A DNA stretch of 64,000 nt from Haladaptatus sp. DYF46 (GCF_021083305.1 NZ_JAJFAY010000001.1:806001-870000), one strand, 5' to 3'; numbered from the stretch's first letter, positions 35,291-45,373 are shown. The notes: a model not told the origin generated them from the sequence alone. Translations and numbers: made by a program.

Positions 35291-35488
35291 ATGATCCCAG
35301 TCCGGTGTTTCACGTGTGGCAACGTAGTGAGCGAACACTGGCAGGAGTACAAGGCGCGCGCCGAGACACAGATGGGCAACGAAGACCCCGGTAAGGTCCT
35401 CGACGACCTCGGTGTCGAACGCCACTGCTGCCGGCGGATGATCGTCGCTCACAAAGACCTCGTGGACATCGTCGCACCCTACCAGTAA
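35291..35488 (+). CDS. rpoN: RNA polymerase subunit N
   Basis: 65 residues; archaeal Rpb10 homologue. The zinc site is CFTCG near the N-terminus with HCCRRM, and [20 protein letters not shown] lies between. An ATG three bases upstream is also possible. It overlaps rpoK by one base. Confidence 0.95.
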   Translation: MIPVRCFTCGNVVSEHWQEYKARAETQMGNEDPGKVLDDLGVERHCCRRMIVAHKDLVDIVAPYQ

Positions 35489-35670
35489 TGGCTCAACAAC
35501 GATACTCCCGATACGAAAAAGCACGAATCCTCGGTGCACGCGCACTGCAGGTTTCGTATGGCGCACCCGTCCTCATCGAGACGGACGAGTCCCAGCCGAT
35601 ACTCATCGCGGCGGAGGAGTACGACGCTGGCGCACTGCCGTTCTCCGTTCGGCGTGGGGAGGCGGAATGA
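35488..35670 (+). CDS. rpoK: RNA polymerase subunit K
   Basis: 60 residues; homologue of Rpb6/omega. [20 protein letters not shown] is diagnostic, ending [11 protein letters not shown]. It promotes polymerase assembly. Overlaps eno by four bases. Confidence 0.95.
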   Translation: MAQQRYSRYEKARILGARALQVSYGAPVLIETDESQPILIAAEEYDAGALPFSVRRGEAE

Positions 35671-36878
35671 CGCGCATCGAAGCCGTTCGTCTGCGCGAGA
35701 TACTCGACTCCCGTGGCAACACGACCGTCGAGGCGGACGTGCTGACCGAGAGCGGCGGATTCGGCCGTGCTGCCGCGCCGAGCGGCGCGAGCACGGGCGA
35801 GTACGAAGCTATCGAACTCGACACGAACGAGGCGATCGCGTCCGCCCGTGAACTCGCGGTTCCGCGACTCGAAGGGAGCGTCTACGTCGGCGACCAGCGC
35901 GACGTGGACCGGACCCTGCGTGCCGCGGACGGAACGGACAACTTCTCCGAAATCGGCGCGAACAGCGCCGTCGCCATCAGCATGGCCGCTGCGAAGGCCG
36001 CGGCGGACGTACTCGGTGCACCACTCTACCAGCACCTCGGCGGTGCGTTCCGCGGCGACAACTTCCCGATTCCGTTCGGGAACGTTATCGGGGGTGGCGA
36101 ACACGCCGCCGACGCCACGGCGATTCAGGAGTTCCTCTCCGCGCCGGTCGGCGCACCGAGCGTCCAAGACGCGGTGTTCGCCAACGCCGCCGTCCATCAG
36201 GAAGTCGCGGACATCCTCGATGAACGCGGTATTCCCTCGGCGAAGGGCGACGAAGGCGCGTGGGCACCGTCCATCGACGACGACGATGCGTTCGAAGTCA
36301 TGCAGGAAGCCGTCTCGACCGTCTCCGACGAATTCGGATTCGAGATTCGATTCGGTCTCGACGTGGCCGCGGCCGAGATGTACGATGCCGACGCCGACGA
36401 GTATCAGTACCGCGACCGGACGCGCTCGACCGACGAACAGATCGAGTACATCGCCGACCTCGTGAACGAGTACGACCTCGCATACGTCGAGGACCCGTTG
36501 GACGAGAACGACTACGAGGGATTCGCGAAACTCACCGACAAGGTGGGTAACGGGACCCTCATCTGTGGTGACGACCTGTTCGTCACCAACGTCGAGCGAC
36601 TCTCCGATGGCATCGAGAAGGGTGCCGGAAACAGCATCCTCATCAAGCCGAATCAGATCGGTACGCTTTCGGACGCGTTCGACGCCGTCGAACTCGCGGT
36701 CGAGAACGGGTACGACCCGGTCATCTCGCATCGAAGCGGGGAGACCGAGGATACGACGATTGCACACCTCGCCGTAGCGACCGACGCGCCGTTCATCAAG
36801 ACGGGTGCGGTCGGTGGCGAGCGAACCGCCAAACTCAACGAACTCATCCGAATCGAGCAGAACGTATCACGATTATGA
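35667..36878 (+). CDS. eno: Enolase
   Basis: 403-residue glycolytic enzyme converting 2-phosphoglycerate to phosphoenolpyruvate. [17 protein letters not shown] at the start, [20 protein letters not shown], metal ligands in [23 protein letters not shown] and CGDDLFVTN, and [10 protein letters not shown] with the catalytic Lys and [12 protein letters not shown]. Its position between rpoK and rps2 is the usual archaeal arrangement. Overlaps rps2 by four bases. Confidence 0.97.
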   Translation: MTRIEAVRLREILDSRGNTTVEADVLTESGGFGRAAAPSGASTGEYEAIELDTNEAIASARELAVPRLEGSVYVGDQRDVDRTLRAADGTDNFSEIGANSAVAISMAAAKAAADVLGAPLYQHLGGAFRGDNFPIPFGNVIGGGEHAADATAIQEFLSAPVGAPSVQDAVFANAAVHQEVADILDERGIPSAKGDEGAWAPSIDDDDAFEVMQEAVSTVSDEFGFEIRFGLDVAAAEMYDADADEYQYRDRTRSTDEQIEYIADLVNEYDLAYVEDPLDENDYEGFAKLTDKVGNGTLICGDDLFVTNVERLSDGIEKGAGNSILIKPNQIGTLSDAFDAVELAVENGYDPVISHRSGETEDTTIAHLAVATDAPFIKTGAVGGERTAKLNELIRIEQNVSRL

Positions 36879-37654
36879 GCGATAACGATTCCGAACAGGT
36901 AGAAGAAGAAACGGACGGTCTCGACGCCGCGGAAGAGGAGATCGACGCGGAACCGACCGGCGAGTCCGGTGCGGAACCCGAAGTCGACCCTGACGAAGAC
37001 GTCGCCGCACAGGCGGACGAGACCGAAGAAGAAGACGAACCACAGTTCGACGAGGACGTTCTCGGCGACGAGGAGGCAGACCTCCTCATCCCCGTCGAGG
37101 ACTACCTCGGCGCCGGTGTCCACATCGGTACGCAGCAGAAGACCGAGGACATGGAACGGTTCATCCACCGCGTTCGAACGGACGGCCTGTACGTCCTCGA
37201 CGTGAGCAAGACGGACCAGCGAATCCGCACGGCGGCGAACTTCCTCGCCGACTACAACCCCGAGCAGATTCTGGTCACGTCCTCGCGCCAGTACGGGCGC
37301 TTCCCGGCCGAGAAGTTCGCCGACGCGGTCGGCGCTCGCGCTCGCACGGGTCGATTCATCCCGGGCACGCTGACGAACCCGAAGTACGACGGCTACATCG
37401 AACCCGACGTCGTCGTCGTCACCGACCCCATCGGAGACGCACAGGCGGTCAAGGAGGCCATCACGGTCGGCATCCCCGTCATCGCCATGTGTGACTCCAA
37501 CAACAGCACGAGCAACGTCGACCTCGTCGTCCCGACGAACAACAAAGGTCGCAAAGCGCTGTCGGTCGTCTACTGGCTGCTCGCCAACGAGACGCTCGAC
37601 CGCCGCGGTGCCGAACCCGCCTACTCGCTCGACGACTTCGAGAGCGAGATTTAA
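36875..37654 (+). CDS. rps2: Ribosomal protein S2
   Basis: 259 residues. An acidic Asp/Glu-rich N-terminal extension of about 65 residues is followed by the S2 fold: [58 protein letters not shown] and [20 protein letters not shown]. It is the last gene of the ribosomal operon; a convergent signalling gene follows. Confidence 0.96.
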   Translation: MSDNDSEQVEEETDGLDAAEEEIDAEPTGESGAEPEVDPDEDVAAQADETEEEDEPQFDEDVLGDEEADLLIPVEDYLGAGVHIGTQQKTEDMERFIHRVRTDGLYVLDVSKTDQRIRTAANFLADYNPEQILVTSSRQYGRFPAEKFADAVGARARTGRFIPGTLTNPKYDGYIEPDVVVVTDPIGDAQAVKEAITVGIPVIAMCDSNNSTSNVDLVVPTNNKGRKALSVVYWLLANETLDRRGAEPAYSLDDFESEI

Positions 37655-37776
37655 TCGTCGAGTTTTCGATCCGAACCGCGCCGTTTTCCGATTCGCTCGC
37701 CGGATAGCGACCGCTTCCGGTCGTGATACGATTTTGAACCCTCCGAATGATGACCTAAAAACGGATTCCTCGCGTC

Positions 37777-38577
37777 TCAGTCGAGCGACTTCTGCATTTC
37801 CGCTTTGGCGGCCCGGATGCTGGCTTCGAGTTTCGCGACGAGTTCCGTCTGGTGTTCGTTGGCGTCGGCGATGTTTTCGACCGAACCCGCCACCCGTTCG
37901 CTTCGGCGAACGCTGTCGTCGACGATGCTCGCGATCTCCTCCGCGCTCGCGGCCTGTTCGTCCGTCGCGTCCGCGATTTCCGTGATTCCCACGTCGGTTT
38001 CCTGAACGGCGGTGACGATGGACTGTTGGTTTTCGACGACGGTCTCTATCTCTTCGGTGGCAGCAACGATGCCGTCGTTGGTGGCTTCGACGCTCTCGAC
38101 CGTGTTCAGTGCGGTGTCCCTGATGTCGTCCACGATGGTTTCTATCTGTTCGACGCGTTTTTTGGACTGCTCGGCGAGATCCTTGATCTCGTTCGCCACG
38201 ACGGCGAAACCGTCGCCTTCCGCCCCGGCGCGTGCCGCTTCGATGTTCGCGTTCAGCGCGAGGAGGTTGGTCTGTTTGGCGATGTTGTCGATGACCTCCA
38301 CGATTTCGTCGATTTCGTCGATACGATTTTCGAGTTCGTTCGCGTCGGTGACGACTTCCCCGGTGCTCTCGGATACGTCATCGACGGTGGCGAGCGTCCC
38401 GACCGCGGCGTCGGCGGACGTTTCCGCGAGGGTTTTCGTCTCCGTACTCTGACTGCTGACTTCCTCCGCGCTGGAGGCGATCTCCTCGATGGTCGCGCTG
38501 AACGTTGCGACCGGTTCGACGCCGAGCGGACCGCAGTCCGAAAACCCTGTTACGTCCCGGTGCGGAGCCACGAACAT
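37777..38577 (-). CDS. Methyl-accepting-type signalling domain protein, N-terminally truncated or soluble
   Basis: About 266 residues that are almost entirely a chemoreceptor signalling hairpin. The tip is [20 protein letters not shown] followed by [20 protein letters not shown], where CheA/CheW bind; the flanking long helices have heptad repeats. No TM, sensor or HAMP region is visible. The longest credible start is ATG at 38577, giving [15 protein letters not shown] before the coiled coil; this overlaps the divergent mvk start codon. It could be a decayed transducer or a soluble one. It interrupts the rps2-mvk order. Confidence 0.7.
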   Translation of the reverse strand: MFVAPHRDVTGFSDCGPLGVEPVATFSATIEEIASSAEEVSSQSTETKTLAETSADAAVGTLATVDDVSESTGEVVTDANELENRIDEIDEIVEVIDNIAKQTNLLALNANIEAARAGAEGDGFAVVANEIKDLAEQSKKRVEQIETIVDDIRDTALNTVESVEATNDGIVAATEEIETVVENQQSIVTAVQETDVGITEIADATDEQAASAEEIASIVDDSVRRSERVAGSVENIADANEHQTELVAKLEASIRAAKAEMQKSLD

Positions 38578-39559
38578 GACCGTTTCCAGCGCCCCGGGGA
38601 AAGTGTATCTTTTCGGGGAACACGCCGTCGTGTACGGCGAACCCGCCGTTCCGTGCGCCATCGAACGCCGAGCGACAGTGACCGTCGAATCGCGCGACGA
38701 CGACCGCCTTCGCGTCAATGCGGAGGATTTGAGCCTCGACGGGTTTACCATCGAGTACGGTCGTGGTACCGACGAAACCCCGGACGTGGACGTATCGGAA
38801 TCGCTCGTTCGCGCGGCGACGGGGTACATCGACGCGTCCGTCGAGCAAGTCCGCGAAGCAACCGGGATTCCGGATGCGGGGTTCGATATCACCGTCGAGA
38901 GCGACATCCCGCTCGGAGCGGGACTCGGCTCTTCCGCCGCCGTCACCGTCGCGGCGATCGACGCCGCGACCCGCGAACTCGGCGTCTCACTGTCGAGCGA
39001 CGAACTCGCCGACAGGGCGTATCAGGCCGAACTCGCGGTACAGGACGGCGAAGCGTCGCGCGCCGATACCTTCTGCTGTGCGACCGGCGGCGCGGTTCGC
39101 GTCGAGGGCGACGATTGCCGAAAGATCGAGGCCCCCGACCTTCCCATCGTCGTCGGCTTCGACGGCGGTGCGGGCGACACCGGAAAGCTCGTCGCGGGCG
39201 TCCGGGCGTTACGCGAGGAGTACGATTTCGCCGCAGAGACCGTGGAAAGCATCGGTGATATCGTTCGACGGGGTGAACAGGTACTCGCCGAAGGCGACGT
39301 CGAGAAGCTCGGGATGCTGATGAACTTCAATCACGGCCTGTTGGAGGCACTCGGCGTCTCCTCGCGCTCGCTGGACAACATGGTCTGGGCGGCCCGCGAT
39401 GCGGGTGCGCTCGGGGCGAAACTGACGGGTGCCGGTGGCGGCGGCTGTATCGTCGCCCTCGACCCGACGGACGAGACGGAGACGGCGCTTCGATTCACGC
39501 CCGGATGTGAGGACGCCTTTCGTGCGGAACTCGACACCGAGGGGGTGCGCGTCGAATGA
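38576..39559 (+). CDS. mvk: Mevalonate kinase
   Basis: 327-residue GHMP kinase that phosphorylates mevalonate for isoprenoid lipid synthesis. [20 protein letters not shown] at the start, the ATP loop [16 protein letters not shown] (residues about 109-124) and the C-terminal [14 protein letters not shown] are the three GHMP motifs. The Met at 38576 gives the family N-terminus [14 protein letters not shown]. It overlaps ipk by four bases. Confidence 0.95.
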   Translation: MTVSSAPGKVYLFGEHAVVYGEPAVPCAIERRATVTVESRDDDRLRVNAEDLSLDGFTIEYGRGTDETPDVDVSESLVRAATGYIDASVEQVREATGIPDAGFDITVESDIPLGAGLGSSAAVTVAAIDAATRELGVSLSSDELADRAYQAELAVQDGEASRADTFCCATGGAVRVEGDDCRKIEAPDLPIVVGFDGGAGDTGKLVAGVRALREEYDFAAETVESIGDIVRRGEQVLAEGDVEKLGMLMNFNHGLLEALGVSSRSLDNMVWAARDAGALGAKLTGAGGGGCIVALDPTDETETALRFTPGCEDAFRAELDTEGVRVE

Positions 39560-40296
39560 GCCTGACCGTTCTCAAACTCGGCGGAAGCGTCATCACGGAC
39601 AAGGACCGTCCCGATACGTTGGACGGTAAACGATTGGACTTCCTCGCGGATGCGGTGGCCGACGCGCGAACGGACGACCTCGTACTCGTCCACGGTGCCG
39701 GTAGTTTCGGCCACCATCACGCGAGCCAGCACGGCGTGTCGAAGACGGTCGGAAGCGGCGATGTCGATGCGGTAATCGACATCCATGGCGCGATGGAGAC
39801 GCTCAACCGGTTCGTTCTCGGTCGCCTTCACGAACGCGGCGTTCCCGCCGTTCCCGTCCACCCCTTCTCCGTCGCGTCGCGCGATTCGAACGCGACCCTC
39901 TCGCTCCCCGTTCAACAAATCGCCACGATGCTCGGCGAGGGATTCGTTCCGGTGCTGTACGGCGACGTCGTCGTTCACGAGGGCGAGGGAGTCACCATCG
40001 TCAGCGGCGACGAACTCGTCACGTCGGTCGCCCGCCAGCTCGGCGCGGACCGCGTCGGCTTCTGTTCGACCGTCCCCGGCGTCCTCGACGAAGACGACGC
40101 CGTGATTCCCGAAATCACGTCATACGATGCCGTCGAACACGTTCTCGGCGAAAGCGAATCGACCGATGTGACCGGTGGCATGGCCGGAAAGGTGAACGCA
40201 CTGCTCGAACTCGGCGCACCCGCGTCGATTTTCGGCCCGGACGACGTGACGGCGTTCCTCGGCGGGGAGAATCCGGGGACGAAAATAGACGGGTAG
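39556..40296 (+). CDS. ipk: Isopentenyl phosphate kinase
   Basis: 246-residue amino-acid-kinase-fold enzyme that converts isopentenyl phosphate to IPP in the archaeal mevalonate pathway. VLKLGGSVITDKDRPDTLDG, LVHGAGSFGHHHASQHG with the catalytic His, VLYGDVVVHEGEGVTIVSGD and VTGGMAGKVNALLEL are visible. It is translationally coupled to mvk. Confidence 0.93.
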   Translation: MSLTVLKLGGSVITDKDRPDTLDGKRLDFLADAVADARTDDLVLVHGAGSFGHHHASQHGVSKTVGSGDVDAVIDIHGAMETLNRFVLGRLHERGVPAVPVHPFSVASRDSNATLSLPVQQIATMLGEGFVPVLYGDVVVHEGEGVTIVSGDELVTSVARQLGADRVGFCSTVPGVLDEDDAVIPEITSYDAVEHVLGESESTDVTGGMAGKVNALLELGAPASIFGPDDVTAFLGGENPGTKIDG

Positions 40297-40361
40297 GAAG
40301 AACAGGGTAAGCAAGTCGAGAGGAGAATAGAGAGAGCGAAAACAGCGGAACGGAACTCGTT

Positions 40362-40616
40362 TTACGCTCGGGACTGGCGAATCTGGCGCACGGCCGGGAT
40401 GACCACCCAGAAGAACACCATTCCGAAGATGGCGAGCCAGAACGTCGCCTCGCGAAGGATGAGAGCGAGGTTCCCGTACATGTCCAATCCGGTGGGAACC
40501 TCCCCGATGAGTTGCGTTTCCTCGAAGCCGGGGGTAGTGTACCACCCCGAGAGAGTCATCCATGCAAGCCCCGCGGTGGCCGCGATACCGAGTCCCTTTG
40601 CGAATTCGTCAGCCAT
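40362..40616 (-). CDS. Small membrane protein of the cytochrome bc cluster (last gene)
   Basis: This 84-residue protein begins MADEFAKGLGIAATAGLAWM and has two hydrophobic helices (GIAATAGLAWMTLSGW, ATFWLAIFGMVFFWVVIPAV). It overlaps the preceding gene by eight bases at the end of the bc operon. It resembles a haloarchaea-specific uncharacterised family conserved in such operons. Likely an accessory subunit; inferred from context. Confidence 0.75.
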   Translation of the reverse strand: MADEFAKGLGIAATAGLAWMTLSGWYTTPGFEETQLIGEVPTGLDMYGNLALILREATFWLAIFGMVFFWVVIPAVRQIRQSRA

Positions 40617-40980
40617 TGTTAGACGGTTCGTCGGAGTCGTCTTTAGACTTTCCCATTCCCTCGGTACGGAACCGGGTCGAAAAGGCGTACACCACGGCAC
40701 CGGTGGCGATGAGGAACAGGCCGAAGATGGCGAGCGGGAAGTCCACCTGCGGGAGCGGTGCGGTCGCTCGATCGGTTGCCGAATCGAGAAGGATGAAGCC
40801 GAAGACGACGCCGAAGACGGCGAACATCGTCGAGAAGACGGTGACCGCTTTGTACACCCGAAGCGGGACGACGACGTCGCGCGACCGGATTCCACCGGAA
40901 TCGTCCGTCGTGTCGTCCTCCGATTCGTCGGCGGTGGTCGAGTAACGCCGCTCTTCGTCGTCGTCCCGAGATGAAGACAT
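40609..40980 (-). CDS. Membrane protein of the cytochrome bc cluster
   Basis: 123 residues. An acidic N-terminal tail (about 40 residues) precedes two helices (AVTVFSTMFAVFGVVFGFIL, LAIFGLFLIATGAVVYAF) and an acidic C-tail. It lies between the cytochrome b C-terminal subunit and the 84-residue protein in one operon. Function unknown; accessory subunit inferred. Confidence 0.75.
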   Translation of the reverse strand: MSSSRDDDEERRYSTTADESEDDTTDDSGGIRSRDVVVPLRVYKAVTVFSTMFAVFGVVFGFILLDSATDRATAPLPQVDFPLAIFGLFLIATGAVVYAFSTRFRTEGMGKSKDDSDEPSNNG

Positions 40981-41002
40981 GGAAATATAGTGGGTGAGTG
41001 GA

Positions 41003-41767
41003 TTACTTCGGCGGCCGAAGTCGGTAGTACCGGCGGTTCAGGCTGAACATGTACCCCTCGCGCATCGACTTCAGCACCGTGTAGGTGATGGTCGCCGCGA
41101 TAACGGGCACGAAGAACGCCAAGTCGAACGTCAGGTGCGCCGAGATGGGCAGCAGGTTCTTGATGGACAGCGCGCTGATGGTGGTGGCGAACGTGACGCC
41201 GCCGACGCCGACCGCGGACCAGAACGGTTGTTCGACCGGCCGTCGTGCGCTCCCCTTGTTGAGGAACGGAACGATAGCGATGAAGCCGACCACCACGACG
41301 TTGGCGACGACACCGTACGTCCGGTCCGCCATCAGCTTCTGTCCGCCGAGGATGGCGAGTTCGGGGTTGAGCGGTCCGAGCTTCAGCAGGCCGAACGACC
41401 AGTAGAGATACCAGTCGGGAAGAATGATTGCCGGCGTCGAACTCGGGTCCGCCGGTGGACCGAGGTGCGGCGGGAGCGCCGCCGAGAGGAAGAGAATCAT
41501 CCCGATGAAGAAGCTCCCGATGGAGAGGTTTCGAATCATCTCGTGGGGCCACGTCGGGAACGCCAGCACGTCACGTTCGACGTAACTGGACTCCTGTCGG
41601 AGGTCTTGGTCCTCGCGTCGAGAGCGTTCGAAGTATTCGTACGTCAGCCGGGAGAGCCCTTGCGTTCGCTGTTTCCGTTCGAGCCACGTCGGGGTCTCGT
41701 CGTCCGGCGGGACGATGCCGGTACCACTTCCGTCGGTTCGGGGTTGGGATTCGTTTTCGTCGGTCAT
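41003..41767 (-). CDS. Cytochrome b, C-terminal part (subunit IV-like)
   Basis: 254-residue quinol-oxidising subunit fragment. The soluble acidic N-terminus is followed by WPHEMIRNLSIGSFFIGMIL, the PDWYLYWSFGLL signature (equivalent to PEWY at the Qo site) and three helices. Splitting cytochrome b into N- and C-terminal proteins is the b6f-like arrangement. It starts four bases after the N-terminal subunit gene. Confidence 0.9.
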   Translation of the reverse strand: MTDENESQPRTDGSGTGIVPPDDETPTWLERKQRTQGLSRLTYEYFERSRREDQDLRQESSYVERDVLAFPTWPHEMIRNLSIGSFFIGMILFLSAALPPHLGPPADPSSTPAIILPDWYLYWSFGLLKLGPLNPELAILGGQKLMADRTYGVVANVVVVGFIAIVPFLNKGSARRPVEQPFWSAVGVGGVTFATTISALSIKNLLPISAHLTFDLAFFVPVIAATITYTVLKSMREGYMFSLNRRYYRLRPPK

Positions 41768-41771
41768 TGTA

Positions 41772-42566
41772 TCAGTGTGGTTCCGCGATGCCCTGCATCC
41801 AGACGATGCCGATGTGGACAGCGATGAGCGTGGTCACGACGAACGGGAGCAAGAACACGTGCAGGATGTACATGCGCTGCAGCGTCGATTGGCTCAGACT
41901 GAATCCACCGAACAGGAGGTTCGCAACCCATTCGCCTATCAGTGGCACGGACAGACTCATCTCGACGCCGATCTGTCCCGCCCAGAACGCGAGCTGGTCC
42001 CACGGGAGCAGGTAGCCGGTGTACCCGAACACCAGCGTCAGGCTGATGAGGATGATACCGAGAATCCAGTTGACTTCGCGCGGTTCCTTGTACGCACCCG
42101 TGAAGTACACGCGGAGCATGTGGAGGAACACTGCCGCGACCATCACCTGTGCCGACCACCGGTGAATCGACCGGAGCATGAACCCGAAGTTCAGGTCGGT
42201 CATGATGAACGCGAGCTGGTTGTACGCGGCCGACGGGTCGCCGGCGGTCGAGGGAGAGTAGTAGAATCCGAGCAACGCGCCGCTCAGCGCGGCGACGACG
42301 TACGCGAGGGTGGAGAAACTTCCCAGCGCGTACAGCGGATACCAGTACCAGAACTTGTTGTCGAGGCCGTACTGTTCGGTGTGGCTTTTCGGCATCTGGA
42401 GGTTGACGCGGTAGTACAACGTCTCCAGAATTTCGAGGTAGTCCACGATGCGGAAGCGCTTGTCCATCCACATCAACGTCGTGAGAAACGTACTCTCGAT
42501 GGGAGTGAGGTCCTTCTCGCGGAGCCACTCGCCGTGGTCGTAGTCGTCTTTTGGTTCGAGACTCAT
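41772..42566 (-). CDS. Cytochrome b, N-terminal part (b6-like)
   Basis: 264-residue membrane haem protein. Haem-ligating His residues lie in IHRWSAQVMVAAVFLHMLRV and LIAVHIGIVWMQ; YTGYLLPWDQLAFWAGQIG is the conserved Qo-side loop. Four core helices are present, plus a long N-terminal helix region. It forms the membrane core of the bc complex with the following subunit. Confidence 0.93.
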   Translation of the reverse strand: MSLEPKDDYDHGEWLREKDLTPIESTFLTTLMWMDKRFRIVDYLEILETLYYRVNLQMPKSHTEQYGLDNKFWYWYPLYALGSFSTLAYVVAALSGALLGFYYSPSTAGDPSAAYNQLAFIMTDLNFGFMLRSIHRWSAQVMVAAVFLHMLRVYFTGAYKEPREVNWILGIILISLTLVFGYTGYLLPWDQLAFWAGQIGVEMSLSVPLIGEWVANLLFGGFSLSQSTLQRMYILHVFLLPFVVTTLIAVHIGIVWMQGIAEPH

Positions 42567-42567
42567 C

Positions 42568-43410
42568 CTAGCTGTCCCCCTCCGGGCGTGGTAGCGCCAC
42601 GAAGGATTTCTTTACGAGGCTGAACGGGTCGTACACCGACTGATGGCACGGACAGTAGATATCGTCCTGCGCGTTAAACTTTGCCGACCCGGCGATTCCC
42701 TTGAATTTGGGAACGCAACAGAAGTGGGTACACTTGTTGAGCCACGCGACGAACCCTTTGTCCGTACTGGCGTTGACCCACTGGTTGTCCTTCTTCTCGA
42801 TGAGCGGGCTTCGCAGGACCTGTACCGTCAGGGTCTGTGAGCTGTCCACGTCCTGTGAACGCCACGTGACCGTCCCGGGTTTGCCGAGACCGGACTTTCC
42901 GATTCCGTTGCCCCACGTCTCGTAGTCGTCGAAATCGTCGACGTGGACCTTTCCTCCCGCCTCGACGTCCGCCTGCCACTCGTAGCTCGCCCCTTCCTTG
43001 TATCGGAAGTAGTTGTCCTGGTCCGATTCGGGGTCGACGCCCTTGTACGTCTGGACACCACAGTACTGGAACCACTCGGGCGAGTACGTCATGCCGCCGA
43101 TCTTCATCTCGGCGACGACGACTTCCTCGCCGTTCTTTGTGACCTTCTTCGCCTCGGGGAACTGCCCCTTGAGGTACCCTTCGCTGTCGATTTTGATGGG
43201 TATCTGTGGCATTCCCCGCGGGGCGGGTCCTGCGGTGTTCTCGACGGCCATGTACTGCGTGGTACCGCCACCCTCACCGGATGGGGAAGTAGCAGTCTTC
43301 AACGCGGCACCGGCACCGACACCGACGCCGCTGAGCGTTGCACTGCCGACCACGCCTTTGACGAAGCGGCGGCGACCTGTGCTTTCCGGATATTTGTCGT
43401 CTCCTGCCAT
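42568..43410 (-). CDS. Rieske [2Fe-2S] subunit of the bc complex
   Basis: 280 residues. A Tat-type signal-anchor (GRRRFVKGVVGSATLSGVGV) leads to a large soluble domain ending with the cluster motifs CTHFCCVPKFKG and YCPCHQSVYDPF (Cys-His pairs). The usual CTHLGC is CTHFCC here. It transfers electrons from quinol to a copper or haem carrier outside the cell. One base separates it from cytochrome b. Confidence 0.93.
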   Translation of the reverse strand: MAGDDKYPESTGRRRFVKGVVGSATLSGVGVGAGAALKTATSPSGEGGGTTQYMAVENTAGPAPRGMPQIPIKIDSEGYLKGQFPEAKKVTKNGEEVVVAEMKIGGMTYSPEWFQYCGVQTYKGVDPESDQDNYFRYKEGASYEWQADVEAGGKVHVDDFDDYETWGNGIGKSGLGKPGTVTWRSQDVDSSQTLTVQVLRSPLIEKKDNQWVNASTDKGFVAWLNKCTHFCCVPKFKGIAGSAKFNAQDDIYCPCHQSVYDPFSLVKKSFVALPRPEGDS

Positions 43411-43413
43411 TGT

Positions 43414-43800
43414 TTATCGTTTGTAGTAAGGGTACACTGCTCGTTTGAACTGGTCCCACGCGTTGCCGAACGACTCGATGCCCTCCTCTTGGTCCTCGCG
43501 CACATAGAGGTCTTCCCATTTGCGACGACGCTTCTTGACGATCATCACGTCGGGGAGGAACTCCTTGCGGTACAGCATGAGGACGAACGCGAGGTCGATG
43601 AAAATTATCGCGAGGATGCCGCCGAGGAACATGTTGCCGGTCTCCGCGAGGCCCCATCCGTTGAGGAGGCCGTACGTGAACATACCGACGAACACGACTT
43701 CGATAACCGTCAACAGGACGATTGCGATGGCGGCAGTCGTACTTTCGCGTGCTGGTTCGTACCGGTGAATGTCACCGTAGGTGCTTCCTGATGAGGACAT
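43414..43800 (-). CDS. Membrane protein of the cytochrome bc cluster
   Basis: 128 residues with two helices (AIAIVLLTVIEVVFVGMFTY, MFLGGILAIIFIDLAFVLML) and a basic-acidic C-terminal tail (VKKRRRKWEDLYVREDQEEG). It sits between the cupredoxin and the Rieske gene. I recall this as a haloarchaeal uncharacterised family typical of such clusters; accessory role inferred. Confidence 0.78.
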   Translation of the reverse strand: MSSSGSTYGDIHRYEPARESTTAAIAIVLLTVIEVVFVGMFTYGLLNGWGLAETGNMFLGGILAIIFIDLAFVLMLYRKEFLPDVMIVKKRRRKWEDLYVREDQEEGIESFGNAWDQFKRAVYPYYKR

Positions 43801-44499
43801 CTATCTGTTCCCTCCGCTGGTGTGTGCCGACTCGCCGTACTTCAGGAAGAAGAACGTGTAGAGCAGCGACATCATGACCATCAGAATCGTCGCGATACCG
43901 ACGTAGTGTGCCTGGAACGGAACGCCCATTTCCTCGGGGTCCGCTTCCGCCGCTGCACCGCCACCGCCAGCGCTTCCGACGGTGATGGTGCCGGTCATGC
44001 CGGCGCTCTTGTGCGGCGAACATACGTACGCGTACTCGCCGGGCGTACTGAACGTGTGCGAGTAGGTGTGACCCGAGTCGAACAACTCGCTCGCACTGCC
44101 GGATCCTTCCCAGCCGGCGCCTTCGGGTTGGCTTTCGGGCACGACGTTGTGGCCGTTCGACTCCCACACCCACTTCACCGTCGTGCCGGGGGTTATTGGC
44201 AGCTTGTCCGGATCGAACACGAGGTCGCCGCCCGGCCCGACGATTACCTGTTTCGTCGGACCGCCGCCGCCCCCACCGCCTTGTGATTGGTTTCCGCTCG
44301 ATTGGTTCCCGCTGGACTGGTTTCCACTCGACTGGTTGCCAGCACCCGCCGCCGTCGTTTGGCCTCCACTAGTCCCGTTCCCACCGGACTCGTTTCCGCC
44401 TCCTGACGTCGTCGTTTGTTGCGCACCAGCGGGTGCCGCAGCCGCGGCAGTTCCGCCAGCAACACCGCTGGCCGCCAGTAGAAAGTCCCGCCTCTTCAT
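43801..44499 (-). CDS. Halocyanin/plastocyanin-type copper protein of the bc cluster
   Basis: 232-residue exported cupredoxin. A Tat signal (MKRRDFLLAASGVAGG) and a long Gly/Asn/Ser/Gln-rich linker containing repeated QSSGN units lead to a type I copper domain with NGHNVVPE and VCSPHKSAGM ligands. A C-terminal helix (HYVGIATILMVMMSLLYTFFFL) anchors it. As the first gene of the bc operon it is the likely electron acceptor of the Rieske protein. The copper-domain DNA is almost identical to the gene at 17466. Confidence 0.93.
   Translation of the reverse strand: MKRRDFLLAASGVAGGTAAAAAPAGAQQTTTSGGGNESGGNGTSGGQTTAAGAGNQSSGNQSSGNQSSGNQSQGGGGGGGPTKQVIVGPGGDLVFDPDKLPITPGTTVKWVWESNGHNVVPESQPEGAGWEGSGSASELFDSGHTYSHTFSTPGEYAYVCSPHKSAGMTGTITVGSAGGGGAAAEADPEEMGVPFQAHYVGIATILMVMMSLLYTFFFLKYGESAHTSGGNR
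43976..44166 (-). repeat. 191-bp duplicate of the first cupredoxin gene
   Basis: Matches 17727-17917 in inverted orientation with one visible mismatch; on both sides the alignment degrades quickly. This suggests gene conversion or recent partial duplication. Confidence 0.9.
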
Positions 44500-44525
44500 A
44501 CATGTGTTGGTCAGGATGGGACTTG

Positions 44526-44531
44526 CTTAAA
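44526..44531 (-). promoter_or_regulatory. TATA box of the bc operon
   Basis: TTTAAG on the minus strand, 27-32 bp before the ATG at 44499. Confidence 0.5.
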
Positions 44532-44587
44532 CCCACCGATGACGATGGATTGTCGCCATCGATAGTTTGGGGCCGTCTCGGCCGCGT

Positions 44588-45373
44588 TCAGTCGTCCTGC
44601 TCGTTCTCATCGAGGGGGAGAAAGTCGGGGCGCGACTCGGATTCGACGCCCGCCGAACGCAGTCTGTTTCGGTACTCCTCCGACCGAAATCTGTCGGAAA
44701 GCCGGGCGTTCGCGACGATGAGAAGGACGAACAGTCCGAACACGAAGAAGGCACCGCCGACGAGTGCTAGAAGGGGTGCTCCCTCCCGAACCGATTCGGG
44801 GACGGAGAGGACGCCGAGGACGATGAGAAGCCACGCCAACGACATGCCGACGCCGCCGAGGACGTGAATCGCGCCGATTATTTGCATCAGCTTGTTGCCG
44901 AGTTCGCCGCTCCCTTCGGTGACCTCGTCCGGTTGGGGCAGTTGGTCGCCCTCCGGCATCTCGGGAACGTCGTACTCCTCCATCGACGCCAGCGCGACGG
45001 TGGGCTTCACGTCGCGGAGAACCGTTCCCCGCCCTTCGACGCTTCCGTCGGGGTAGACGATGGCGTATCCTTCGTCCGAATACGCTGCTAACTGTGGTTC
45101 GCCGTCACGGGTGATGCGTTCCACGACGGCGAACACTTCCCTGATGGCGATTCGGTGTTTCAGGTCGGCCTCCACGCGGTCGAGGAGTTCCGTTCCGGTG
45201 ATCCACGAGTCGGGGTCGAAAGCGACTTCCCACTCGTCGAGCGTCATCTCGGCCATGTCCTCGGGGCCGAAGTCCTCGAAATCGTACTTCTCGTCGACCT
45301 CGCGGCGGAGTTCCTCGCGGGATTTCTCTGGTGTCTCGTCCACACCCTCCGTCCCACTGTCGGAGTCAGCCAT
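44588..45373 (-). CDS. Membrane protein upstream of the bc cluster
   Basis: 261 residues. The acidic cytoplasmic N-terminal domain (about residues 1-155) contains YDFEDFGPEDMAEMTLDEWE and DLKHRIAIREVFAVVERI; two helices follow (IGAIHVLGGVGMSLAWLLIV, ALVGGAFFVFGLFVLLIV). It shares orientation with the bc operon but has its own promoter. Function unknown; likely part of the same respiratory module by context. Confidence 0.75.
   Translation of the reverse strand: MADSDSGTEGVDETPEKSREELRREVDEKYDFEDFGPEDMAEMTLDEWEVAFDPDSWITGTELLDRVEADLKHRIAIREVFAVVERITRDGEPQLAAYSDEGYAIVYPDGSVEGRGTVLRDVKPTVALASMEEYDVPEMPEGDQLPQPDEVTEGSGELGNKLMQIIGAIHVLGGVGMSLAWLLIVLGVLSVPESVREGAPLLALVGGAFFVFGLFVLLIVANARLSDRFRSEEYRNRLRSAGVESESRPDFLPLDENEQDD

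Noticed and set aside
37852..39258. 468-codon open frame on the plus strand across the transducer and mvk
   Set aside because: It is antisense to the transducer and out of frame with mvk.
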